From a candidate division KSB1 bacterium (lineage in GTDB: Bacteria > Zhuqueibacterota > JdFR-76 > DREG01): a stretch of DNA of 35,722 nucleotides. Shown here one piece after another: positions 1 through 9,113 of the stretch (position 1 is its first letter; each line of letters begins with the position of its first letter). The notes beneath the pieces are model-generated. The model was not told where the DNA came from. It saw only the letters and a program-made list of their open reading frames with translations, and ran no database searches. The DNA lies in the NCBI GenBank assembly GCA_022566355.1, contig JADFJB010000038.1, positions 1 through 35,722 of the forward strand, given 5' to 3'. A program made the translations under genes and the position numbers.

Positions 1-274
1 TCAAATAAATTACAAAACTCAAATACCAAATACCAAAACCTTCGAACAAAAATTTGTGATTTGGAACTTAAATATTGGAATCCCTGAACGAGTCAGGGAC
101 AAGCTTATTTGTTATTTGAGATTTGGTTCATGTCAGTTTTTAAGACTTCATTTTCACTTTACGGTAAAAGTCCTTTGTGTATTCTTCCCTTCTCCTTTTC
201 TCCCATTCTCCGATTCTGTTTTTCGCGTTTGCCGTCTCACGCGCCTGTCTTGAACGAAGACCATGGATCCTACA
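1..274. other. gene-free left edge with AT-rich repeat debris and a hairpin
   Basis: No convincing gene is present; two short overlapping open frames have no ribosome-binding site and no recognisable product. The first 130 bases read like the AT-rich repeat debris seen elsewhere in the window (CAAATACCAAATACC, then TTGTTATTTGAGATTTGG). A perfect 7-bp stem, TCCCTGA-ACGAG-TCAGGGA, lies at 81-99. The acetolactate synthase gene ends at 275 and would be transcribed into this region, so the hairpin could act as a weak terminator, but no T-tract follows it on the minus strand. Confidence 0.4.
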
Positions 275-1915
275 TCAAATTTCCCTACTTCTCTCCTTAA
301 TCTCACGATTTAAAATTCGATCATTGTCAGAATAATCGACCTGGCAATCGATCACATGGACACCGGCAGTATTATGGCACTCCTCCATCATTGGCAATAG
401 ATCGGCAGCGCTTTCCACTCGATAACCCAGTGCGCCATAACTTTCGGCATATTTAACAAAATCCGGGTTGCCATAATCTAGGCCAAAGTTCTCGAATTTC
501 ATGGCGGCCTGCTTCCACTTAATCATTCCATAAGCATCATCGCGAAGAATTAGCACGACTAATTGCATCTTCAAGCGTACGGCAGTTTCCAGTTCCTGGG
601 AATTCATCATAAAACCGCCATCGCCGCAAATAGCCATCACCCTGCGATCCGGATAAACGATTCGGGCTGCCATCGCGGAAGGCAATCCTGCGCCCATGGT
701 TGCCAGGGCATTGTCCAACAAAACGGTATTCGGTTGATTCGCCTTGTAATTTCTCGCAAACCAGATTTTATACACACCGTTATCCAGGGTGATAATGCCA
801 TTTGCCGGCATCACTTTTCGAACATCAGCCACCAACCTCTGGGGATACATTGGAAAACGAGTATCATCTGCTCCTTCCAGCAAATGGGCTTCGATATGTT
901 CCTTCACTTTGAAAAAATAAGAGAAGTCCCAGGAATCTTGTCTTTGTAATCGCTCATTTAATTGCCAAACACTGTTAGCAATATCACCGATTACTTCTAC
1001 TTGCGGGAAATATACTGGATCGACAACAGCAGAGGAGAAGTTGATATGAATGACATTGAAGCCGCCCTGCTTCATGAAGAACGGCGGTTTTTCCACGACA
1101 TCGTGACCGACATTTACAAGCAGGTCCGCATTTTCTATGGCCCTGTGCAGAAAGTCGAAATCAGAAAGAGCAGCATTACCAAGGAATAATGGATCGTGCT
1201 CATCAACCACCCCTTTTCCCATTTGTGTGGTGAAAAAAGGAATGCCGGTCTTTTGGATGAAAAGGGTTAACATCTTGCACGTTGTCTTGCGATTTGCCCC
1301 CGCTCCGATCAAAATCAGAGGATGTTTGGCTTGCTTGATCATTTCTACTGCGCGATTTATCGATTTAACTTCTGCAGTCGGTCGCCGTACCAAACTTTTT
1401 GGAATAATATCTACATTTGTGCTTTCTGAAGCAATATCTTCCGGTAATTCCAAATGAGCAGCACCCGGCCGCTCTTCTTCTGCCAATCGAAACGCTTCAC
1501 GGACGCGGGATGGAATACTGTTACCGCTAACAATCTGCTGGGTATATTTCGTTAGCGGCCGCATCATATCGATTATGTCTACAATTTGGAAATGCCCTTG
1601 CTTACTGGATTTGATGGGTTTTTGTCCGGTGATCATCAACATGGGCATAGCGCCTAATTGCGCGTAAGCCGCTGCGGTTACCAGGTTTGTCGCGCCTGGC
1701 CCTAAAGTTGATAGACAAACACCGGCTTTGCCGGTAAGTCGACCATAAGTCGCGGCCATAAATCCTGCAGCTTGCTCATGGCGAGTTAGAATGAGTTTAA
1801 TTGTTGAATCCCGCAATGAATTGAGCAAATCCAGGTTTTCCTCACCTGGTATGCCAAACACGTATTCAACACCCTCTTCTTCCAATGCTTTTACAAATAA
1901 ATCTGATGCTTTCAT
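275..1915 (-). CDS. alsS: acetolactate synthase (AlsS-like, ThDP-dependent)
   Basis: A 546-residue ThDP enzyme predicted to condense two pyruvates to 2-acetolactate and CO2 in the cytoplasm. The three-domain order is visible: N-terminal PYR domain with the catalytic Glu in RHEQ (E47), a central domain at about 190-330, and a C-terminal PP domain with GDGG at 431-434. The metal-ligand region reads RDDAYGM (458-464), with Asp (D459) where many family members have Asn; AlsS proteins also carry Asp there. The C-terminal stretch VKYAESYGALGYRVES and the VDYSDN motif resemble catabolic AlsS more than biosynthetic IlvB. No small regulatory subunit gene (ilvN/ilvH) and no acetolactate decarboxylase is adjacent. 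GGAG lies 6 bases before the ATG. The gene directly follows a 39-codon ORF whose TGA touches this ATG. An oxalyl-CoA-like or other ThDP decarboxylase is less likely. Confidence 0.88.
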   Translation of the reverse strand: MKASDLFVKALEEEGVEYVFGIPGEENLDLLNSLRDSTIKLILTRHEQAAGFMAATYGRLTGKAGVCLSTLGPGATNLVTAAAYAQLGAMPMLMITGQKPIKSSKQGHFQIVDIIDMMRPLTKYTQQIVSGNSIPSRVREAFRLAEEERPGAAHLELPEDIASESTNVDIIPKSLVRRPTAEVKSINRAVEMIKQAKHPLILIGAGANRKTTCKMLTLFIQKTGIPFFTTQMGKGVVDEHDPLFLGNAALSDFDFLHRAIENADLLVNVGHDVVEKPPFFMKQGGFNVIHINFSSAVVDPVYFPQVEVIGDIANSVWQLNERLQRQDSWDFSYFFKVKEHIEAHLLEGADDTRFPMYPQRLVADVRKVMPANGIITLDNGVYKIWFARNYKANQPNTVLLDNALATMGAGLPSAMAARIVYPDRRVMAICGDGGFMMNSQELETAVRLKMQLVVLILRDDAYGMIKWKQAAMKFENFGLDYGNPDFVKYAESYGALGYRVESAADLLPMMEECHNTAGVHVIDCQVDYSDNDRILNREIKERSREI

Positions 1916-2035
1916 TCAGAACTCCATATTAATTTGATCATCAGGTTTCCAATAATTTGATTTCATCCAGGGGGCGATTGATAGATCAGTGCGGATATTG
2001 ACCAAATTGGTTTTGGCAAGATTCATTATTTTCAT
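1916..2035 (-). CDS. possible small ORF, 39 aa, abutting acetolactate synthase
   Basis: This reading frame begins ATGAAAATAATGAATCTTGC and ends in TGA immediately before the ATG of the acetolactate synthase gene. It has a good ribosome-binding sequence, AAGGA five bases ahead of the start. The product begins MKIMNLAKTNLVNIRTDLS, contains two Trp residues (W23, W29) and ends INMEF; I recognise no domain and see no membrane segment. The zero-gap junction would allow translational coupling, so it could be a leader peptide or a small subunit. It could also be chance or a decayed gene end. There is no run of Leu, Val or Ile codons as in classical ilv attenuator leaders, which argues against that model. 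Confidence 0.38.
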   Translation of the reverse strand: MKIMNLAKTNLVNIRTDLSIAPWMKSNYWKPDDQINMEF

Positions 2036-2123
2036 TCAAATCCTTATTGAACATTATTATTTCCTAGAGAGATCGTCACGTCGCTTCACTCCTCACGTTG
2101 ACACTTTATCTCTTCTTTTAATT

Positions 2124-2193
2124 TTGGTTGCTATGTTTTAACCATTGGAATTTATAAATTAGAATTTGTTTAGTATTTAGAAATTCGAAATTC
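2124..2193. repeat. AT-rich dispersed repeat, half copy
   Basis: The stretch reads TTGGTTGC, then ACCATTGGAATTTATAAATT, then AGAATTTGTTTAG and ends in AAATTCGAAATTC. It matches, with scattered changes, the right half of the units at 15167-15326 and 15417-15577 and part of 29274-29438. It lies in the 174-base gap between the small ORF and the HtrA-like gene. Confidence 0.6.
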
Positions 2194-2209
2194 TTTTCCA
2201 ACAAGATCC

Positions 2210-3235
2210 TTAATTATCCAATTCACCCGGGATTACAGTAACTGCTTGCTTTTTGCCTCGCCGTAAAATATCAAGAGTTGATTTTTTTTCGATGGTTTTT
2301 TCATCCAGCAATAAATGAAGATCATCGATTTTAGCAACAGGCAAATCGTTAAATCCAATAATCACATCGCCGGAACGAATTTCTGAATTATATGCCGGTC
2401 CATCTGCTTCCACATTTTGGACCAGTATACCGGAATTTGTCGATAATTTATTGTAATTAGTGACTCGAAGGGGAAGATTGATCGTCTGACCGGCTATACC
2501 AAGATGGCCTCTTTTCACATAGCCGACAGTAATCAGTTTACTGACAACATATTTTGCCGTACTGGCCGCCACCGCAAAACAAATTCCTTGAGCCGGTAAA
2601 ATGATTGCGGTATTGATACCGACCACCATTCCATGAGTATCCACTAACGGGCCACCCGAATTACCGGGATTTAGAGCTGCGTCGGTTTGGATGACATTAT
2701 CAATTAGCCTGCCATTACTCGATCGTAAAGACCGTCCTAAAGCGCTTACCACCCCAGCAGTTACGGTGTATTCAAATCCAAATGGATTGCCAATTGCGAT
2801 CACTAATTGTCCAACCTGCAATCGATCCGAGTCGCCTAATTTGATATGCTTTAATTCGTAAGCATAGATACGGATCAATGCTAAATCGGTGGACGGATCG
2901 GTTCCGATTAGTTCCGCATCAAAGCTTCTACCATCCGGAAGATCCACTTCGATCTTAGCCGCTTCCATAACAACATGGCTGTTGGTGACAATAAATCCTT
3001 CCGGCGAAATAATAAAACCTGAGCCGGAGCCTGATTGTTGTTGACCAGGAGGGAATGTTCGTCTTTTTCTTTTGTTTTCTTTCCGAACTTTTATATGAAC
3101 TACCGATGGACTCACTTTTTTAGACGCCGCAACGACTGCTTTGGAATAGGCATCTAATAAGTTAGTATCATCTAATTCCTCATTTAGATTGGAACGATTA
3201 TCGACAATATCGTCAAATCCAATTTGCTTTAACAT
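2210..3235 (-). CDS. HtrA/DegP-like trypsin-fold serine protease with PDZ domain, no signal peptide
   Basis: A 341-residue S1C-family serine protease. The triad is visible: H87 in TNSHVV, D117 in STDLALI, S193 in GNSGGPL. One PDZ domain follows at about 245-335, with GDVIIGFND at 289-297. HtrA proteins degrade or refold damaged proteins, normally in the periplasm. This one lacks an N-terminal hydrophobic segment: residues 1-45 are polar and acidic, followed by a basic patch (KRKRR at 55-59). It may therefore act in the cytoplasm or have an unusual export route. Two-domain length fits DegS-like proteins, but the DegS membrane anchor is missing. The start ATG has only a modest AAAGGG about 10 bases upstream; no longer in-frame start that adds a signal peptide is apparent. 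The gene is flanked by gaps and looks monocistronic. Confidence 0.88.
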   Translation of the reverse strand: MLKQIGFDDIVDNRSNLNEELDDTNLLDAYSKAVVAASKKVSPSVVHIKVRKENKRKRRTFPPGQQQSGSGSGFIISPEGFIVTNSHVVMEAAKIEVDLPDGRSFDAELIGTDPSTDLALIRIYAYELKHIKLGDSDRLQVGQLVIAIGNPFGFEYTVTAGVVSALGRSLRSSNGRLIDNVIQTDAALNPGNSGGPLVDTHGMVVGINTAIILPAQGICFAVAASTAKYVVSKLITVGYVKRGHLGIAGQTINLPLRVTNYNKLSTNSGILVQNVEADGPAYNSEIRSGDVIIGFNDLPVAKIDDLHLLLDEKTIEKKSTLDILRRGKKQAVTVIPGELDN

Positions 3236-3922
3236 ATGACCAACCCTTTACTTTATTGTTACTTCTGAGAATAATCTTATTATAGCTCTTTAAAAAGATT
3301 TAGTTTCAATTATGAGTTCATCCTAAAAAGGAGGGACACCGATTCCATCGCTCTCATATGTATTTGTTTTTATGTATCAATTTTTTTTAGAAAAGAGATT
3401 GAATCGGTTTTTAGAATAGACTCAATTATGTAACAGTGGGTAAGGATAACTAATTTCAAAAATAAAATCAAACTTTGATGAAAACAGGATTTTGAAAGGT
3501 TTGAGCTTTCGAGAATTTCCTGAACAGAATCCCTTAAAGTTGTATAGCAGTACTCGTATAAAATTTAACAATATTAATGAACGAAGTGATGTCATTCAGA
3601 ATGAATCTATGTCACTATTCAGCCTCTAAAACTCAAAATCTCTAAGTTCATATTATAAATCTTTTAATGCCCTTTTTGTAATTGTTCGACTATTGGCATT
3701 TAATCCCAACAAAAGATGTAAAGTGATTATAGGTCAGTTAAACATAGACCAATAAATGATAAAAAATCTCATCAGTAGCTATAAGCAAACCAACAGCTAA
3801 AAGCCAACGGCTGAATAGTTACGAATCTATTTAAAAACAGCTTCTTCCTGAATAACGCATAAATCTCGTAAAAAAACGTACAAAATTGAACTCGAATGTT
3901 TAAATCCAAAAATATTTAACTT
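3236..3922. other. 687-base gene-free gap with repeat fragments
   Basis: No gene is supported. An AAGGAGGGACACC sequence near 3327 looks like a strong ribosome-binding site on the plus strand, but the frame after it closes within about 10 codons. Around 3578-3620 there are fragments (GAACGAAGTGA, GTCATTCAGAATGA) resembling the palindrome family at 12821 and 13289. At about 3776-3824 there is a degenerate AGCTAAAAGCCAACGGCTG-type repeat. The rest is AT-rich and holds the upstream region of the HtrA-like gene. Confidence 0.5.
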
Positions 3923-6793
3923 TTACCATTCCTTTTCAAGCTGATGCCATTCATGGCCTGGGGCAGGAGCGACCGGTACATCCTCTTCATCTTCTTGTGG
4001 TCTTTCCGGCCAGCCAACATGTAAGTCATTCCAATTTAGAATAGTATTGAATACGAAAGCATGGCTTCCGTGGGTCTCCCAACGCCAGAATGGATGATTG
4101 GCAAACAAAATCACATGACCTTTTCCAACCGGTACATCCACGATCGCCGGTTTTCCCGCAATCTCACTTTCACCGCGCAGCATGCCACTCATTAATATAT
4201 TTTTCTTGGCAAAATTTAAGACAGGCTGCGGAACTTCACTATACCAGGCTTCATCCTTATACCAATCCGGCAAACGATAACTGCTTAGATCTTTTCTGAT
4301 TTGAAAAACAGGCGATTGACTAAAATAAACAGCAACCGTATCAGGATAGCCATACATGATGGGACTTTTGAATTTGGTTGCGGTCGCCCTGAGCACAGTT
4401 CCTCGCGCAAGTAAATTTTTGGTTCTCTGGATACTGATCCGCCTGGTAATGCCCACATCAATGGGGAAGGACGATGTTGACGCTTCAGTAATGAAAACGC
4501 CGCCGTTATTGATAAATTCGCGAAGATTACTCACACCCTGGTCGCCCATGCCTTTACGGATATCGTCTGTTTCATCGATGATGCCAATATGTTTGTATTC
4601 CGGACTATTTTTCCACGGCAGCGGCTCTCCTACCATCGAATTCCCACTAACCAATACATTGGTTGAAGCTCTCGTATGCGGCATGATAATCACATTAAAC
4701 TGGCTGAGATCCATTGCTCCCAAATCTTGCTCGGAAAGATAAGTGTAGGGAATTCCAATTTTTTCGAAAGCCAAACGCCACCAGCCGGCACTCTGCGGGG
4801 TAGAAACCCAGGTATGCACTAGTGCAATTTTTGCTACTTCCAACTCATGGGTTTTAACATCCGGCATTTTCGATACGCCGCGAACCACTAACCCGAGATT
4901 TTTGGCGGCTTCCTCAATTTGATCTGTTACATCCGCAGGATTATTTTCAGTTTTGATGATAATCGTACCGGAATTAAAATCATGTTTACCGGCTTTAAAA
5001 GGCTCTTCAGCAGCAAACATTTGAATATCTTTTAAGCTCAAACGAAAAACTGTTACATTATCATCCGTGGTATTGTTAACTAAAAAAATCTTCCGGCCTT
5101 TGTTCTCTACTTTACCTTTTACCTCGATGGGCTCATTCAGCATTGTCATTTTATTTGAAAGTATAATTTCGTCATCGACCCGGTGAGCTTCGACATGCCA
5201 GAGGTAAGGAAGTGTCCAGCCGGTATCGTCGTAGGGGGGTTTTGCATCTTTTGGGAAATTTTGCTTTCCGAGCAAGACCAATGCTAAGGTTCGATAAGGT
5301 TGATCCAGTCGAACTATATAGGATCCTTTTTCTGCAGTTTTTGGTTTTGCTTTCTCTTTGTTTTTTTGATCTTTATCGGTATTTTCTTTTTTCTTTTTCT
5401 TTTTCTTTTTTGCTTTCCATTCAAGTTTTTCATCGGCAACATGAATTTCTAATCCTTGTTGCCTTAACAAATTTACAAACTTTGCGGTGGCTAGAGGCCT
5501 ACGTTGTGATTTTGGGATCACAAATGCATAAGGCGCTTCTTCTTTACCACGATTAACAGAATTTTTTGATTTCGTATAAAAGTTTTCCAGAAACCGTTGC
5601 TTGTTTTTAGCGACATAATTCAAAGCTACCAACACACCGCTTTGCATGTAATTTGTATTGTTTCGCAACGACCACATAGCTTTTTCTAAAGGCGGATTGG
5701 GTCTGTACCATTTTTTTGATGTCCTTCTGGATTGGAGTTTTCGTTCTTTGGTTTCCGGTATGGAATTACCAAAGGTTTCATAAAAGCGACCCGTGGCATT
5801 ACGGATATTCGAAATCCACATGAGGTAATTTGCCGCCCAGCCAGTATAAAATCCATGGGTCCATACACCGGGCATACCTCGCCGAGTTAATTCAGTAACT
5901 TCTTCATGAGACAAGTTGTGCCATTCAGCAATGGTAATGGGATCTATATATTCGTTATAAGGGCCGGTTCCGGTTGAAACATAAAGGTACGGCACAGACT
6001 CATGGAGATCGTGAAAGATTTGCGGTTTCCAGTGCAGGTAAAATTTCAGGATATTTCTTGTAAGCGCCAATCCCAGGCCAAATCCATCGCGATTATTGTC
6101 ATGAGCAACATAATGTCCCCAATACATCAACCCGGGGCCTACATCGTTATGGGCTTTGCGATAATTATAAATATCCACCATTCTATCTCGACCGTCTGGC
6201 TCTGCCACAGGAACAAACATCACGATCACATTTTCACGGATTGCATTGATCATCGGTGAGTCTTCTACGGCTAATCGATAGGCTAGCTCCATCAACATTT
6301 CCGGTGAGCCAGTTTCGGGAGAATGTAACCCGCCGGTAAAAAAATAGATGGGTTTCGCATTCGTGACGATCATCTTTGCTTGATCATCGGTAATTATGCG
6401 CGGATCGGCGAGTTGGTTTAAATAAGTTCGATAGGTCTCTAAATCAGCGATGGTCGATGCATCACCGATTATGACGTTGATCATATCGCGGTTTTCTTCT
6501 GTTTTGCCAATATTTTCAACAACTACCCGGTCTGATGCATTGGCAACTGCACGCAGGTATCCATAAATTTCATCGGTGTAGTGCAAAATACCCGGCGCCC
6601 CAATGATGCTGCCAAAATGTTGCAATGGTGAAGGCACAACATCTGATTGCGGCAGATGGTCAACCATTTCGTTTAAGAATTTCGCATCCGTTGTGAACTC
6701 CTTAATTTTAGCGGCATATTCCTCATCATTCTGGGCGAAGACAAAAGCAGGGAACAACAGGAATAGTATAAAACAAAATGTTATTCGACGCAT
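3923..6793 (-). CDS. exported M14-family zinc carboxypeptidase with C-terminal glutamine-amidotransferase-like region
   Basis: A secreted M14 (carboxypeptidase A-like) metallopeptidase of 956 residues. I place the start at the ATG reading MRRITFCF: GGAGG lies five bases before it, and this GGAGG falls inside the frame if a start 15 bases upstream is used. A signal peptide ends at about FVFAQ. Zinc ligands are HSPE (H157, E160) and a His in FHDLHE (H261 or H264); the catalytic Glu fits YETFG (E339). The middle carries a lysine-rich linker (about 460-488, eight consecutive Lys) and a region of unknown fold. The C-terminal region, about 650-930, has NVIIMPHT, GGVFITEAS and GHVILFANHPFWRW, as in ThuA/GATase-like domains attached to large M14 proteins. 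It is probably periplasmic and cleaves peptides. It is a lone gene between two long gaps. Confidence 0.87.
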   Translation of the reverse strand: MRRITFCFILFLLFPAFVFAQNDEEYAAKIKEFTTDAKFLNEMVDHLPQSDVVPSPLQHFGSIIGAPGILHYTDEIYGYLRAVANASDRVVVENIGKTEENRDMINVIIGDASTIADLETYRTYLNQLADPRIITDDQAKMIVTNAKPIYFFTGGLHSPETGSPEMLMELAYRLAVEDSPMINAIRENVIVMFVPVAEPDGRDRMVDIYNYRKAHNDVGPGLMYWGHYVAHDNNRDGFGLGLALTRNILKFYLHWKPQIFHDLHESVPYLYVSTGTGPYNEYIDPITIAEWHNLSHEEVTELTRRGMPGVWTHGFYTGWAANYLMWISNIRNATGRFYETFGNSIPETKERKLQSRRTSKKWYRPNPPLEKAMWSLRNNTNYMQSGVLVALNYVAKNKQRFLENFYTKSKNSVNRGKEEAPYAFVIPKSQRRPLATAKFVNLLRQQGLEIHVADEKLEWKAKKKKKKKKENTDKDQKNKEKAKPKTAEKGSYIVRLDQPYRTLALVLLGKQNFPKDAKPPYDDTGWTLPYLWHVEAHRVDDEIILSNKMTMLNEPIEVKGKVENKGRKIFLVNNTTDDNVTVFRLSLKDIQMFAAEEPFKAGKHDFNSGTIIIKTENNPADVTDQIEEAAKNLGLVVRGVSKMPDVKTHELEVAKIALVHTWVSTPQSAGWWRLAFEKIGIPYTYLSEQDLGAMDLSQFNVIIMPHTRASTNVLVSGNSMVGEPLPWKNSPEYKHIGIIDETDDIRKGMGDQGVSNLREFINNGGVFITEASTSSFPIDVGITRRISIQRTKNLLARGTVLRATATKFKSPIMYGYPDTVAVYFSQSPVFQIRKDLSSYRLPDWYKDEAWYSEVPQPVLNFAKKNILMSGMLRGESEIAGKPAIVDVPVGKGHVILFANHPFWRWETHGSHAFVFNTILNWNDLHVGWPERPQEDEEDVPVAPAPGHEWHQLEKEW

Positions 6794-7145
6794 CACAACC
6801 TCCATCATTAAATTAATTGAATTTCATTCGTTCCTTTGGGACTGTCCTAAAGTTTATGTTCAAAGTACCCAATGATAAATCGTTCGATTATTATCTCATT
6901 CTTCAACAAAATTTATTTGAGTACGAATTTCAGAAGGAATATATAAATAATTTTACTTAAATAAAACAGTAAACAGTAATAAACCAATATAATTATTCCT
7001 TTAGCAAACAATTCATGTGAAGGTAATTAACTTGAATAACTCAACACTAACAATACCAAACTCACTCACTTAGTGGTCTGTTTCATAAATTCGGTGACGT
7101 ATGTTTAAACGGAGCTATAGGGCTGTAGTAATTTGTTTATCTCAA

Positions 7146-7224
7146 TTACCCCTCCTAACCTCCCCTTATCAAGGGGAGGAATTTCCCCTCCTTGTCCTTG
7201 TAAAGGAGGGGGTAGGGGAGGTTT
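7146..7224. repeat. CCCCTCC/GGAGGGG double-hairpin element
   Basis: Two adjacent perfect hairpins are visible: CCTCCCCTT-ATC-AAGGGGAGG at 7159-7179, and CCCCTCCTT paired with AAGGAGGGG at 7185-7193/7203-7211. Outer arms (ACCCCTCC and TAGGGGAGG) can also pair, giving a cruciform-like foldback. Elements of this kind occur between genes in many bacterial genomes. A decayed relative is at 18188-18245. Confidence 0.8.
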
Positions 7225-7367
7225 AATAATATTGATAAGTACAATTTTAATATGTTACAGTAATTATGTTTTTGTATACTTAGATTAAAAACAAAGAGTT
7301 ATGATATTGTTTTATTTAAATCTTTTCGGCAAAAACTCTCAGCCATCCCAAAAAGAAAATGAATTAA

Positions 7368-7487
7368 TGGAACCAATCTACATTCATAGAGTCGGAAGGG
7401 AATAATTATATTGTCGAGATATCTAATGGCAGTAATACATTGTTTGATTTTGATGACCAACCCAATGAAACTGATCCAATTAATTAA
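7368..7487 (+). pseudogene. possible gene-end relic (39 open codons), unrecognised
   Basis: A short open stretch directly after an in-frame stop, with no start codon or ribosome-binding site. It ends in a protein-like sequence, FDFDDQPNETDPIN, then TAA. The stop codon lies inside the TTAACCTG palindrome that starts at 7484. It could be the decayed 3' end of a lost gene or chance; the product is not identifiable. Confidence 0.15.
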
Positions 7488-7517
7488 CCTGGATAATTCA
7501 TAAATAGGTCAGGTTAA
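7484..7517. repeat. TTAACCTG inverted-repeat element, compact copy
   Basis: The left arm TTAACCTGGATAATTCAT is followed at once by a converging arm AATAGGTCAGGTTAA, so the two ends of an inverted-repeat element meet with almost no interior. The same two ends, in the same relation, bound the 178-base stretch at 25140-25317. Confidence 0.65.
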
Positions 7518-7640
7518 TTATGAATTTGAATTGAGGATATTAGATATATCATTATCAAAAATTCAATAACCTGATATTTTTATTTGAAGATTATTTTTCG
7601 ATTATTTATTCTAACTTGAATTGACGAAAGATGGTCCAAT

Positions 7641-9113
7641 TCAATCCTTTCCTAACAAAACAGCTATTTTTGCAAAAACAACTAAAGGAAAAAGGATTAT
7701 CTTACCCAATACAAAAAGTATTCGTGGATAAACTTTCGGCTTTTGGATATTTATTTTTAAATCAATTCCTATATCTTCTCCTAGTTTTTTAGCTGCACTT
7801 AATCCTGAAATAACTGCGCCTTCCATGGACGTCATATCTATATGATTGCGACAATAAGCTCCAGCAAGGTATAAATTCTTTAGTTCGGTTGAAGCATATG
7901 GGCGATAGTGCCAAGAACCCACATCATTGGTTACAAGGGGTTCATTCACATGTGACTGATAAAATGTTTTTTCAATATCAGCATTTTCAAATGGTATGAA
8001 CAATCTAAGCTCTTCTATGATTTCGGAAGTAGCCTTTCTGTCTGAAAGTGTTTTCAACTTACCTATTTCTGATGCAATTATGTTCAGTACTGTATTGTTG
8101 AGATTGTCCCAAATTTGTGAAACATCAATAAAAGTGATGCTATACTTGGAGTTAATTAGGTTTACATGATACTTGGGTATCCCATTAATTTTCCCCTTGA
8201 AATAGATATTTAATGCTGCCATTGGTTCGTTGCCTAAATTATTAATTTTAGCTAGTTGAGGCGCAGAAGTAAATACATCATCATCAATTAAGTTCGATAT
8301 CTTTTCCGGTGGGATTGCAAGAATAAGCTTATCGACCTCAATTCTGTCTAATTTTTTGCTTTTCAAATTTCTAATACTAACGCTCTTTATTCGAGACCCA
8401 TCAACATCAATTTTTTCTAAATCACTCGACAATACAATTTTACATCCTAGTTCTTTAAGTTTTTGAGAAAACGGTTGTATAAAAAACCTTTCCATATCTC
8501 CTTTTAATATTTTATGCATAGGTATACTATGTTTTACCCAAAAGCCCAACATAATTTTAGTTGTCATAGCAGATACTCTATAACTTGGGACCGAGATGAA
8601 CTTTAGAAGCAAATCCTGATATTGAAGAGATATTCTTTCTGTACGGTAAAATCGCGAACGTATAAAACCATTAACACTCAGTTGATCTAGAAATGCTCTT
8701 CGTCTGTACGGTTGAGACAAAAGATCTGCAACTGAATAATAGTATAAAAACATTTCAGCCTTAGGAAGGGCTCCCGACATGATATTTTTTAATGCAAACT
8801 TGAAAGAAGTAAAATTTTGAATCTTTACTAAATTAGGAAATTCGCCTTTTTTTCTAATTTGATGGAAGCTATTTACATCAATAAAATTATCTTGAATTTC
8901 AAGTTCATTAATTATCTTAAATATGTTTACATACCATGTGGGGAATATATGAAAGCCATGATCTTCATAATTTTCGTCTTTTTTTTCAGCACCAGCTTTT
9001 CCACCAAGACGATAATTTGATTCAAATAATGATACTTTGAAACCTTGCATTAAAAGAGCTAGAGCGGCTGCCATTCCGCCAAGACCACCGCCTATTATTA
9101 TTACTTCTTTCAT
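7641..9113 (-). CDS. FAD-dependent phytoene/zeta-carotene desaturase-like oxidoreductase
   Basis: A 490-residue flavoprotein of the phytoene desaturase / amine-oxidase superfamily. The N-terminus has the FAD dinucleotide fold, GGGLGG at 8-13, the ribose-binding E31 and the RLGGK motif at 35-39. The C-terminus has LYLAGAYCRN and SMEGAVISG, which resembles the FAD-binding end of plant/cyanobacterial-type desaturases (CrtP/CrtQ) and related hydroxysqualene dehydroxylases. A hydrophobic tail at about 465-487 may bind the membrane, as expected for an enzyme acting on lipophilic substrates. The substrate cannot be fixed: no phytoene synthase, squalene or hopanoid gene is in the window. The gene is visibly more AT-rich than its neighbours, has only a weak ribosome-binding site, and sits alone between repeat-rich gaps, which suggests transfer. 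Confidence 0.8.
   Translation of the reverse strand: MKEVIIIGGGLGGMAAALALLMQGFKVSLFESNYRLGGKAGAEKKDENYEDHGFHIFPTWYVNIFKIINELEIQDNFIDVNSFHQIRKKGEFPNLVKIQNFTSFKFALKNIMSGALPKAEMFLYYYSVADLLSQPYRRRAFLDQLSVNGFIRSRFYRTERISLQYQDLLLKFISVPSYRVSAMTTKIMLGFWVKHSIPMHKILKGDMERFFIQPFSQKLKELGCKIVLSSDLEKIDVDGSRIKSVSIRNLKSKKLDRIEVDKLILAIPPEKISNLIDDDVFTSAPQLAKINNLGNEPMAALNIYFKGKINGIPKYHVNLINSKYSITFIDVSQIWDNLNNTVLNIIASEIGKLKTLSDRKATSEIIEELRLFIPFENADIEKTFYQSHVNEPLVTNDVGSWHYRPYASTELKNLYLAGAYCRNHIDMTSMEGAVISGLSAAKKLGEDIGIDLKINIQKPKVYPRILFVLGKIILFPLVVFAKIAVLLGKD

Larger units (their letters stand above)
6794..7640. other. 847-base gap with several palindromic repeats
   Basis: No intact gene. It holds the upstream region of the M14 gene, a double-hairpin C/G-rich element at 7146-7224, a short unrecognised open stretch at 7368-7487 and a TTAACCTG palindrome at 7484-7517. 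The remainder is AT-rich with no recognisable signal. Confidence 0.55.

Noticed and set aside
56-300. Two overlapping 63-65 codon open frames at the left edge
   Set aside because: No start signals or protein-like composition; they overlap repeat debris and the end of the acetolactate synthase gene.
275-1915. Biosynthetic acetolactate synthase IlvB
   Set aside because: No small-subunit gene is adjacent and the C-terminal motifs fit AlsS better, though the distinction is not certain.
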